Position numbers and translations under genes: made by a program. The notes under the pieces are model-generated. The model was not told the DNA's origin, did no database searches, and saw nothing but the letters and a program-made list of their open reading frames with translations. From assembly GCA_002394235.1 (NCBI GenBank), contig DGTF01000048.1, positions 1-43,483 on the forward strand: DNA of 43,483 bases. The letters are read 5' to 3'. This stretch comes from Eubacterium sp. UBA4343 (GTDB taxonomy: Bacteria > Bacillota > Clostridia > Lachnospirales > Lachnospiraceae). How positions within the stretch are numbered: the stretch's first letter is position 1; each line of letters begins with the position of its first letter. This document shows positions 1-7,262 of this stretch, piece by piece.

Positions 1-1
1 C

Positions 2-1201
2 CACTGTTATGGGTACAGTATACTGCAGCATTTCCGTATCACGCCGGACGCAACAGAATCCTATATGTTCGAGCAGAGACTCCCGGACAGCTTGCTTGAC
101 CATTCCATAAGCTACATACGCGGCGACTTGAATGTTCAGCAGATTCTGCTCGCCATCCTGACAACCGCTGACGAAGGGACCATCCATGCTGTCGTTCAGC
201 CGGATGACCCTCATATTCTGGAGTGTCTCTCTATTGCGGAAAAATCGGCAAATCAATCGAAAATCCAGAATATCATCCGAATGAGACAGCGAGGTGACCA
301 TTATGCAGACATCATGCGGAAAAATCTGTCCATTCTGCAGAACACTCTGCAACTGGCACTTGGATCAGACAGATATACCTCCTACTATTATTACACGGAC
401 CATGTCGAGCAGGAAAAATGGCCACTCACGTCAAGTTATATCGTAACAGACAGCAGTGCGTTTCTTTTCGGTAACGGTGACACAGCAATGACCGGTATCT
501 TCACAAAAGATCCGAGATTTATCGCCGATCTCAATATGCACTTTGATTCTCTAATGAAAGAGTCGCGACCAATGGTCATTCGCCCGGACTCACCATCCAG
601 GATCATTGAAGATTTCCAGTCATACTACAGTATTGCTGAAAAAACAGTACCGCATAGCAGAGAGATTGTGATCGGCACTCAGCCTTGTCTGACACCCTTT
701 CTGACCAACGATATCTGCGAACGCTACATGTGCCGTGATCATACAGAAATCCGCCCCTTTGTCGAGCAGTATCTCACCTATTTGACTTGGTGGAGAAAAC
801 ACATACGCAACCTTACAAAAGACATCGTGTCAATCGACGGTGTCCGCCAATTCCTGGCTACCGGTAGAATCCATGAGATTCCGGAGGCGTATTACACACC
901 TTTCTCAAAGGAAGATCGCCTGCAGATTGTCCGGAGCTGGCTGGCAAGCCTCTCCCCGGACAATGTACATTTTTTGAAAGAAGACAGTTGTCTGGTGAAC
1001 TCCGGGCTCACTCTCACTTCATCGCCAACATTCTTCATCATATCGCTCGTTCGCGAGAACAGATATCATATTTTCTTTTCCAAGGAGCCCTCGACTACCT
1101 CCTGCTTCTGGGATTATTTTTCGAATCTGGATGACAGGATCTACATGCCTTTCAGTGAGGGAAAACAGAGGGTTCAAAAAATCATTGAGCAGTTTCGATA
1201 A
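2..1201 (+). CDS. Unrecognised cytosolic protein, truncated at left edge
   Basis: The reading frame is open from the first bases of the window to the TAA at 1199-1201, so the real start lies upstream. The first ATG visible (65-67) has no ribosome binding site and sits inside continuous coding sequence. About 400 residues are visible, with no hydrophobic membrane segment and no signal peptide. The protein has a Tyr-rich stretch (TSYYYYTDH, about 125 residues in) and many aromatic and acidic residues. I do not recognise a catalytic motif. Clostridial genomes carry many proteins with an N-terminal HTH followed by a long ligand-sensing region of this kind, so the missing N-terminus may be a DNA-binding domain, but this is a guess. 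It converges on the HxlR gene, with a hairpin between them. A weak second copy of the gene end (ATTGA...TCGATA) lies just after the stop. Confidence 0.6.
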   Translation, partial: HCYGYSILQHFRITPDATESYMFEQRLPDSLLDHSISYIRGDLNVQQILLAILTTADEGTIHAVVQPDDPHILECLSIAEKSANQSKIQNIIRMRQRGDHYADIMRKNLSILQNTLQLALGSDRYTSYYYYTDHVEQEKWPLTSSYIVTDSSAFLFGNGDTAMTGIFTKDPRFIADLNMHFDSLMKESRPMVIRPDSPSRIIEDFQSYYSIAEKTVPHSREIVIGTQPCLTPFLTNDICERYMCRDHTEIRPFVEQYLTYLTWWRKHIRNLTKDIVSIDGVRQFLATGRIHEIPEAYYTPFSKEDRLQIVRSWLASLSPDNVHFLKEDSCLVNSGLTLTSSPTFFIISLVRENRYHIFFSKEPSTTSCFWDYFSNLDDRIYMPFSEGKQRVQKIIEQFR

Positions 1202-1261
1202 ATAATGGGAATTGAATATCGATATAAACGCAATGATAACACTGATCCGTTTGTGGTCAGA

Positions 1262-1337
1262 CAAGTGATTTCCACTTGATAGGCCATTTCCAACTACCCG
1301 GCACTGTCAACGGACACCCGGGTAGTTCAGACCGTTT
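1262..1337. terminator. Hairpins between convergent genes
   Basis: The inverted repeat AACTACCCGG (1292-1301) / CCGGGTAGTT (1318-1327) forms a perfect 10-bp stem. It is followed 6 bases later by CCGTTTT on the plus strand. A smaller hairpin, CAAGTG/CACTTG, lies at 1262-1278. The position between two convergent genes fits a terminator, but the T tract is short and offset. Confidence 0.5.
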
Positions 1338-1370
1338 TCCCATACTCAACAGAGATGACTATTGCATGGA

Positions 1371-1736
1371 TCAGAGCCGATCAGAAGACGAGTTCGTCTG
1401 TTCAAGATGCCTGATATACTTTCTTCCCCACAATTCAATGCTGTCGAGAACGGGTTTGAACTCGTACCCGATCTCCGTAAGCTCATATTCCACCCGCGGA
1501 GGCACTTCCGGATAAACCGTCCTGGTCAGCAGCCCCTCTTTTTCCAGATTCCTGAGATGTGTTGCAAGAGTAGCCTGCGTAATGTCAATTTCCTTCTGCA
1601 GCTGATTAAACCTTTTCGGCCCGCCCGCGAGAGCATGCAGAATCAGAATCGCCCACTTCCCCGACAACAGCTGCTGCGCTGTCGCATACGGACACATACC
1701 GAATTGATTTGCTCTTTCACATGTTTCTTTTTTCAT
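1371..1736 (-). CDS. HxlR family transcriptional regulator
   Basis: A 121-residue winged-helix protein with the HxlR layout: an N-terminal Cys-containing segment (CPYATAQQLLSGKWAILIL, residues about 15-33), a recognition region (TQATLATHLRNLEKEGLL, about 53-70) and the wing (YPEVPPRVEYELTEIG). HxlR proteins are dimeric repressors or activators that often sense electrophiles or oxidants through the N-terminal Cys. The gene is divergent from the extradiol dioxygenase at 2102, with a 365-bp shared upstream region, so that gene is its likely target. Length and motifs are typical of the family. The signal sensed cannot be read from the sequence. Confidence 0.9.
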   Translation of the reverse strand: MKKETCERANQFGMCPYATAQQLLSGKWAILILHALAGGPKRFNQLQKEIDITQATLATHLRNLEKEGLLTRTVYPEVPPRVEYELTEIGYEFKPVLDSIELWGRKYIRHLEQTNSSSDRL

Positions 1737-1879
1737 GATACCACCTGCTCTTATATACCAATACCGACCTGCTGCTCCGTCTCATGGAAGCAATTCCTTC
1801 GTTCATTATTCCCGATCCTGCTTCATGCGGCGGATCGAATACTCAAGCAAAACATACCTGCTCAAGGAAAAAATCCTGC

Positions 1880-1908
1880 TTGACTGCATTCTACTATGGT
1901 CGTATTAT
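1880..1908 (+). promoter_or_regulatory. Predicted sigma-A promoter for the dioxygenase gene
   Basis: TTGACT (1880-1885), a 17-bp spacer and TATTAT (1903-1908) lie in the 365-bp region between the divergent HxlR and dioxygenase genes. The inferred start near 1915 gives a leader of about 185 nt. Near the start there is an AT-rich segment (GATAATTAAAC) that could hold the HxlR operator, but no clear palindrome was identified. The rest of 1737-2101 shows no gene. Confidence 0.6.
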
Positions 1909-2101
1909 TTCTGCAAGTCGGATAATTAAACTTATGGGAATGAATTATTCACGTTCCTGACAATATCCATCTTCGATGAGGTCGGACAGTTTCAAAATAA
2001 GCTTCAAAATAACGAAGCAGTTCCCGGCCTCATCTCGGGGCAAAAAACATTTGGCCCTGGCAGCATTTGATGATCTTAAATGACATTTACGGAGGTGTAC
2101 T

Positions 2102-2896
2102 ATGAATAAAAAAAGAATGCCGGTTATTTTTTCCGGCCACGGAAGTCCAATGCTGGCGTTGGAGGACACATCTGTGACGAGAGGCCTGCACAGCATCGGC
2201 TCTCAAATCAGAGAACAATTCGGACAGCCGAAGGCAATCCTCGCCGTATCCGCACACTGGTATACAAAGGGAACTTTTGTGCAGAGCACAGAAAATCCAA
2301 AACAGGTCTACGACATGTACGGGTTCCCGAAAGCGCTGTATGACTTCAAATATCCGGCCAAAGGATATCCTGACCTGTCCGAACGCGTGTCCGCGCTTCT
2401 CGGTAACCGGGTCTCCGTCAACGATGACTGGGGCATTGATCACGGTGCCTGGACCGTGCTCTGCCATATGTTCCCGGAGGCGGATATCCCGGTCGTTCAG
2501 CTTTCCGTTGACGGCACGCTCTCCCCGGACGAAATCTACAATCTGGGAAAAGCGCTCGCGCCCCTTCGTGATGAAGGCTATCTGATCCTTGCAAGCGGTA
2601 ACGTTGTACACAATCTGCGCCTGGTAGATTGGGACAACCCGGACGGATCCCCGGAATGTCTTGCATTTAATGAGGCAATCACGGAATATGTCCGGAATCG
2701 CCAGGATGACCGCGTGATCGCATACGAATCCTTACCGAACGCCGGATATGCCGCTCCTACACCGGAACATTTTCTTCCGCTCCTCTACATGCTCGGTGCA
2801 TCCGAAGGCGAAAAACCACTGGTCTTCAACAACCACTGTGAACTCGGCGCAATCGCAATGACCGGCTACGCGTTCGGTTTAGGTCAGGAAAAGTAA
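2102..2896 (+). CDS. YgiD-type extradiol dioxygenase (LigB family)
   Basis: A 264-residue protein of the LigB/4,5-DOPA-extradiol-dioxygenase family, which uses non-haem Fe(II) or Zn(II) to open catechol rings. Diagnostic motifs are FSGHGSPM (about residues 10-17), AVSAHWYT (about 49-56), DDWGIDHGAWTVL (about 110-122) and ASGNVVHNL (about 164-172), which supply the conserved His ligands. The start is ATG 2102 with GGAGG (2091-2095) just upstream. In anaerobes the physiological substrate is unknown, and many members may act on other aromatics or be metal-dependent enzymes of unassigned function. The divergent HxlR gene suggests induction by a reactive aromatic or electrophile. Confidence 0.88.
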   Translation: MNKKRMPVIFSGHGSPMLALEDTSVTRGLHSIGSQIREQFGQPKAILAVSAHWYTKGTFVQSTENPKQVYDMYGFPKALYDFKYPAKGYPDLSERVSALLGNRVSVNDDWGIDHGAWTVLCHMFPEADIPVVQLSVDGTLSPDEIYNLGKALAPLRDEGYLILASGNVVHNLRLVDWDNPDGSPECLAFNEAITEYVRNRQDDRVIAYESLPNAGYAAPTPEHFLPLLYMLGASEGEKPLVFNNHCELGAIAMTGYAFGLGQEK

Positions 2897-2942
2897 TTCG
2901 GCACAGCTGACCTTCGATCATACTGTAAACAATTCAAATGCC

Positions 2943-2970
2943 AAACTTTCTCTGTGAAAGTTTTCTCTCC
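2943..2970 (+). terminator. Rho-independent terminator after the dioxygenase gene
   Basis: The 8-bp stem AAACTTTC (2943-2950) / GAAAGTTT (2956-2963), with loop TCTGT, is followed by TTCTCTCC. The stem is AT-rich, so strength is moderate. Confidence 0.5.
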
Positions 2971-2988
2971 TAAAACCAAATTTCTGCC

Positions 2989-3016
2989 TTGACTTTTCCC
3001 TGGCAGGATGTTAATG
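2989..3016 (+). promoter_or_regulatory. Predicted promoter of the PTS gene
   Basis: TTGACT (2989-2994) lies 16 bp before TTAATG (3011-3016), with a TG at 3009-3010 that resembles an extended -10. Transcription would start near 3023, a few bases before the candidate RAT element. The leader to the ATG at 3392 would then be about 370 nt. Confidence 0.5.
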
Positions 3017-3027
3017 TTGCACCAAAA

Positions 3028-3061
3028 GGACAGTATGTTACTCTAAGCAGGCATTCACTGG
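3028..3061 (+). promoter_or_regulatory. Candidate ribonucleic antiterminator (RAT) for a GlcT/LicT-type regulator
   Basis: The core TGTTACT (3035-3041), four bases, then GCAGGCA (3047-3053) matches my recollection of RAT elements bound by BglG/LicT/GlcT proteins. It is closed by CAGT (3031-3034) pairing with ACTG (3057-3060). It sits a few bases after the predicted start site, and the matching PRD antiterminator gene follows the PTS gene. I could not identify the overlapping terminator with confidence. A small GTCCG/CGGAC hairpin at 3118-3131 is the nearest structure. Confidence 0.55.
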
Positions 3062-3230
3062 TATATACAGAATTTCCGAATGATTTTGACAGGAAGCCTT
3101 TTGCATCCCGTGTCCCGGTCCGATTCCGGACGAAGTGGATTTTCAAAAGCCTTCTGATAAGAGATCATTCCTCAGGATTTTTGTACATACTTGTGAATGC
3201 CTGCTTTATTGTATAAGGATTGCGGGAGCG

Positions 3231-3306
3231 TGCAGCACGGAGCAATCCGCGCCTTATACCGTTTGCAGTGCAGCACGGAGCAATTCGAGCCTTATACCGT
3301 TTGCAG
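3231..3306 (+). repeat. Two 38-bp direct repeats in the PTS leader
   Basis: Units 3231-3268 and 3269-3306 are 38 bp each and differ at two positions. Both start TGCAGCACGGAGCAAT and end CCTTATACCGTTTGCAG. They lie in the long untranslated leader, 85 bp before the start codon. The function is unknown. They have no match elsewhere in the window that I can see. Confidence 0.85.
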
Positions 3307-3391
3307 TGCAACATGTCCTATGCATGTTTACTGTTCTAGTTACTTTTTTGCAGGCGGAATACCACAATTGTTTCAAAATGAGGAGGATTTT

Positions 3392-5683
3392 ATGAAAGAC
3401 AAGGTATTTGGCGTACTTCAGCGTGTCGGCCGAAGCTTTATGCTGCCGATTGCAATCCTGCCTGTAGCCGGACTGCTTCTCGGGCTTGGAAGTACCTTCA
3501 CAAACCCGACTACCATCGCAACCTACCACATGGAACGCATCCTTGGAGATGGAACCATACTTCACGCACTTCTGACTATCATGAACGCTGTCGGCAGCGC
3601 TATTTTCGACAATCTGCCGCTGCTTTTTGCCGTAGGCGTGGCGATCGGCATGGCAAAAAAAGAAAAAGAGGTTGCTGCGCTCTCTGCTATGATCGCCTAT
3701 TTTGTCATGAACATCTCCATTCAGGCGATGCTTACACTCTCTGGCAAAATTGATGCGGACGGAAACATCGCCTCCGGCGTTCTCAACGGCACCATTACCT
3801 CTATTGTAGGAATCAAGACCCTTCAAATGGGTGTTTTCGGAGGCATTATTGTCGGACTCGGCGTCGCGGCCCTGCATAACCGCTTCTACAAAATTGAACT
3901 GCCCACCGCGATCTCCTTTTTCAGCGGTTCCCGCTTTGTCCCGATCATTTCTACGATTGTATATCTCTTCGTCGGCATCCTGATGTACTTCGTATGGCCC
4001 TTTGTACAGACCGGAATTTACGCACTCGGCGGTCTTGTCACCGGATCCGGGTATATCGGTACCCTGATCTTCGGGCTCATCAAAAGAGCTCTGATTCCAT
4101 TCGGCCTTCATCATGTGTTTTATATGCCTTTCTGGCAGACAGCACTCGGAGGAACCATGCAAGTTGCCGGCCAGACCGTCGAAGGCGGACAGAACATTTT
4201 CTTCGCACAGCTTGCCGATTCGGCTCATATCGCACACTTCAGCGCGGATGCCTGCCGTTATTTCTCCGGAGAATTCATCTTCATGATGTTTGGTCTTCCC
4301 GGCGCGGCTCTCGCCATGTATCGCTGCGCGAAACCGGAGAAGAAGAAACAGGCCGGCGGTCTTCTCCTCTCGGCTGCGCTTGCCTGCATGTTCACAGGAA
4401 TCACAGAACCCTTGGAGTTTTCCTTCCTCTTCGCCGCTCCCATGCTGTTCGGCGTTCAGGTGATCCTTGCCGGTTCCTGCTACATGGTCGCCCATATATT
4501 GAATATTGCGGTGGGGCTTACCTTCTCCGGCGGATTCATTGACTTCCTGCTGTTCGGTATTCTTCAGGGAAACGCAAAAACGAGCTGGATGCTTGTCATC
4601 CCCTGTGGAATTATTTATTTCTTCCTTTATTACTTCATCTTCACCTTCCTGATCCGCAAGTTTGACCTGAAGACGCCGGGCCGTGAGGATGACGATACCG
4701 AGACAAAGCTCTACAAGAAATCCGATTATCTGGCAAAAAAATCCGGAACGGCAGCCGCCGCGCAGACTTCAGCTTCACCGGAAGATGCCCTCAGCGAAAC
4801 CATCATGAACGGTCTCGGCGGCAAGGCAAACATCGCGGATGTAGACTGCTGCGCTACCAGGCTTCGTGTGACAGTGAAGGATTCCTCCAGAGTCATCGAC
4901 GGCATTTTGAAATCGACCGGTGCTTCCGGTGTCGTGCACAAGGGAACCGGCGTACAGGTAATCTATGGTCCACGCGTAACGGTTATCAAATCGAACCTTG
5001 AGGATTATCTCGAAAAAATGCCGGAGACATACTATATGCCGGAGGCCGGAAATTCCGACGAAGCTTCCGATGAAAAAGCCGCCGTGAAGAGCCCGGGCAG
5101 GTCGGGAAGCCAGACCGCATCCGGCACAAATCCTACCGATGGAAAGAATCCGACAGGCGCGCACACTCCGGACGAAAACAATCTGTCAGATGCGGATACC
5201 AATAGAACCCCGGTACGCACCGTCATCATAGGCAGCCCGATCACCGGAATCTGCGCAGACCTCTCCACCACACCGGATGACGCTTTCGCCGGAGGAATGA
5301 TGGGCGAAGGAGCAGCCGTCACCCCGACAGACCCGATCGTCCGGGCACCGGAAGACGGAACCATTGCCTTCGTCTTTGATACGAAACATGCCATCGGCTT
5401 TACCACAGACTCCGGCATTGAAATGCTCATTCATGTGGGAATCGACACTGTCAAGCTCGGAGGACAGGGCTTTGAAGTAATGGTTCAGAACGGACAACAT
5501 GTAAAGAAGGGAGATCCGATGATGAAGCTCGATCTTGACTTCCTGAAGTCCCACGCTCCGTCAATCGTATCTCCGGTTCTTTGCACAGACCTGGAAGACA
5601 ACCAGCGCGTGCGCCTTCTGAAAACCGGAGATGTCCATGCGGGTGATTCCATCCTGGCCGTCGACTGTTTCAAAGAAAACTGA
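3392..5683 (+). CDS. PTS EIICBA permease, glucose/GlcNAc/maltose superfamily
   Basis: A 763-residue fused sugar phosphotransferase permease. Residues 1-425 are the membrane EIIC domain, with repeated hydrophobic helices and the signature GITEPLEFSF (about 336-345). EIIB spans about 460-545, with the phosphorylated Cys487 in DCCATRLRVTV. A flexible Ser/Pro/Thr-rich linker (about 550-608) leads to a C-terminal EIIA-Glc domain with His666 (TKHAIG) and the phosphorylated His681 (LIHVGIDTV). It imports and phosphorylates a hexose or N-acetylhexosamine, with phosphate from PEP via HPr. The exact sugar cannot be decided. The start at ATG 3392 is chosen because AGGAGG (3381-3386) lies 5 bp upstream and the protein begins with the usual amphipathic helix. 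An in-frame upstream ATG at 3197 has no RBS and would add a repeat-encoded tail. A terminator and the antiterminator gene follow. Confidence 0.93.
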   Translation: MKDKVFGVLQRVGRSFMLPIAILPVAGLLLGLGSTFTNPTTIATYHMERILGDGTILHALLTIMNAVGSAIFDNLPLLFAVGVAIGMAKKEKEVAALSAMIAYFVMNISIQAMLTLSGKIDADGNIASGVLNGTITSIVGIKTLQMGVFGGIIVGLGVAALHNRFYKIELPTAISFFSGSRFVPIISTIVYLFVGILMYFVWPFVQTGIYALGGLVTGSGYIGTLIFGLIKRALIPFGLHHVFYMPFWQTALGGTMQVAGQTVEGGQNIFFAQLADSAHIAHFSADACRYFSGEFIFMMFGLPGAALAMYRCAKPEKKKQAGGLLLSAALACMFTGITEPLEFSFLFAAPMLFGVQVILAGSCYMVAHILNIAVGLTFSGGFIDFLLFGILQGNAKTSWMLVIPCGIIYFFLYYFIFTFLIRKFDLKTPGREDDDTETKLYKKSDYLAKKSGTAAAAQTSASPEDALSETIMNGLGGKANIADVDCCATRLRVTVKDSSRVIDGILKSTGASGVVHKGTGVQVIYGPRVTVIKSNLEDYLEKMPETYYMPEAGNSDEASDEKAAVKSPGRSGSQTASGTNPTDGKNPTGAHTPDENNLSDADTNRTPVRTVIIGSPITGICADLSTTPDDAFAGGMMGEGAAVTPTDPIVRAPEDGTIAFVFDTKHAIGFTTDSGIEMLIHVGIDTVKLGGQGFEVMVQNGQHVKKGDPMMKLDLDFLKSHAPSIVSPVLCTDLEDNQRVRLLKTGDVHAGDSILAVDCFKEN

Positions 5684-5756
5684 CCTCTTGTTTCATTAGC
5701 CGGATACAACACATCTCGCATGCTTGTCCCGCTATTACGAAGCTAACGCAAACTAT

Positions 5757-5785
5757 GTGGACAGGAAATCCCTGTCCACTTTTTT
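5757..5785 (+). terminator. Strong terminator after the PTS gene
   Basis: The perfect 9-bp stem GTGGACAGG (5757-5765) / CCTGTCCAC (5771-5779), with loop AAATC, is followed by TTTTTT (5780-5785). Confidence 0.92.
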
Positions 5786-5810
5786 AAGCTTACAACACTT
5801 CGTGATTCTT

Positions 5811-5840
5811 CTGACAAGGGTATGGCTTTTTGCATACAAT
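5811..5840 (+). promoter_or_regulatory. Possible promoter of the antiterminator gene
   Basis: CTGACA (5811-5816), an 18-bp spacer and TACAAT (5835-5840) lie after the PTS terminator and about 150 bp before the antiterminator start. The remaining bases of the 304-bp gap (5684-5987) hold the terminator and nothing else I can identify. Confidence 0.4.
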
Positions 5841-5987
5841 CCGGTCATGATTCCGCGAATAAAAGCCTTGCCTTACTCCCCCACAGCAGCCAACCGGGCA
5901 TCTGTTAATGATGCGCAACCTCTGGGTGGTATGGTAAAATAAATTCAGGTTACATTTTCATTGCAGTGCCATTGATTGAGGGATCTC

Positions 5988-6830
5988 ATGTTCAGAATTC
6001 GAAAAGTATTAAATCACAATGCCATCATCGTCCTAGCGCCGGAAGAGAAAAGAGAATATCTGATTCTGGGAAAAGGCGTCGGCTTCGGAAGAAAAACCGC
6101 CGAACGGGTGGACGCCCGCCCGGAGGATACGGTCTACTCCCTGCAGCAAACCTCCGAACGGGGCAATGCCACGCAAATCGTCCGTTCGGTGAACCCGGAA
6201 TGTCTGGAAATTGCCGGAGCCGTTCTTGATAACGCCGCCAAAGTCTTCGGGAAAATTGACCGCAAGATTCTGTTTCCCATGGCCGACCATCTGGACTTTG
6301 CCGTCCGCCGGCTGCAAAACGGAGAAGAAATCCGAAATCCGCTCAATCAGGATATTCAGATCATGTTTCACTCCGAATACAAGGTGGCGCTCTGTGCAGT
6401 TCCTATGCTCCGGCGTGCCTTTCAGATTGAAATTTCAGAAGATGAGATCAGTTTTCTCGCACTCCATGTTCATACGGCAATCGAAGACGAAAAGGTCTCA
6501 GAAGCACTGCAGACAGCACAGCTGGTCCGTTTTTGCATCTCTACGATCGAGCAGGAAACCGGACAGAGCATCGAAATAATGTCTCTCGGATACAACCGGA
6601 TGATGAATCATATCCGCTACATGGTGACCCGGATTTTGACGAAAGAATCCATTCCAATGAATCTGAACGATTACATGAAACATACCTATCCATCCTCCTA
6701 TACCATAGCTGCCAACGTGTGCAGCGAACTCGGACGCATGATGAAACGCCCGGTGCCGGACGCGGAAATCGGTTATCTCGCCATGCATATCGAACGCGTA
6801 ATCGAACCTGCTCCACCTTTCGAGTCTTAG
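5988..6830 (+). CDS. BglG/LicT/GlcT-type PRD transcriptional antiterminator
   Basis: A 280-residue RNA-binding antiterminator. Residues 1-55 are the CAT RNA-binding domain (RKVLNHNAIIV...ILGKGVGFG). PRD1 carries His101 (ADHLDFAVRRL) and His160 (FLALHVHTAI), and PRD2 carries His208 and His267 (EIGYLAMHIERV). In this family, phosphorylation of PRD His residues by the EII or by HPr controls dimerisation and RNA binding, which prevents early termination in the target leader. The start at ATG 5988 is supported by GAGGGA at 5978-5983, and the TTG at 5976 overlaps that RBS. The adjacent PTS gene with a candidate RAT is the obvious target. The GlcT and LicT subgroups cannot be separated by eye. Confidence 0.92.
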   Translation: MFRIRKVLNHNAIIVLAPEEKREYLILGKGVGFGRKTAERVDARPEDTVYSLQQTSERGNATQIVRSVNPECLEIAGAVLDNAAKVFGKIDRKILFPMADHLDFAVRRLQNGEEIRNPLNQDIQIMFHSEYKVALCAVPMLRRAFQIEISEDEISFLALHVHTAIEDEKVSEALQTAQLVRFCISTIEQETGQSIEIMSLGYNRMMNHIRYMVTRILTKESIPMNLNDYMKHTYPSSYTIAANVCSELGRMMKRPVPDAEIGYLAMHIERVIEPAPPFES

Positions 6831-7053
6831 ACATCAGCATGACCTGATTTCATTTGCCCAGCAACCAGTCTACATTAATTGTGCCAAACCGCAGCGTATT
6901 AATGGGCAATATTCACAAAATCCTTGTCATCTGTAAAGCTCTATACCATTCCGTGCCGTCAGTGATTCTTTCATCACATGGCTTATTCTCATGAATCCTG
7001 GAAAAATCGAAAAAAGTCAAGCCATCATCTCCGATCATTTAACGCCGCATTAA

Positions 7054-7082
7054 TTGTATTCAGTCTCCATCCTGTCTATAAT
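7054..7082 (+). promoter_or_regulatory. Predicted promoter of the yfhO-like gene
   Basis: TTGTAT (7054-7059), a 17-bp spacer and consensus TATAAT (7077-7082) lie inside the 432-bp gap 6831-7262. This position supports translation starting downstream at 7263 rather than at the in-frame ATG at 6978. Nothing else was recognised in 6831-7053. A GC-rich inverted segment with GGCGCGCC lies near 7125. Confidence 0.55.
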
Positions 7083-7262
7083 ATAGGCATTGCATATCAA
7101 CTTTTCGAAAACGCGGACAGGGCTCGGCGCGCCCGAAACGCGCATCAGAGACTGGATGCGATTTCGAAGACAACCGGTATGATCAGCGAAGTGCCGCGGC
7201 GAGTTATAAATATTCTGACACCCGTCTGCGGAACATGGTGCTTTACAATTTCGGGATGGCTT

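Noticed and set aside
3197..3391. N-terminal 65-residue extension of the PTS permease
   Set aside because: It would be translated from the 38-bp repeats and has no RBS, whereas ATG 3392 has AGGAGG at ideal spacing.
3254..4495. Long open frame (413 codons) on the minus strand opposite the PTS gene
   Set aside because: The plus strand encodes a clear EIIC domain with family motifs. The antisense translation is low-complexity in character, has no RBS and no recognisable domain.
6978..7262. N-terminal 95-residue extension of the YfhO-like protein
   Set aside because: No RBS, composition unlike the rest, and a consensus promoter (7054-7082) lies inside it.
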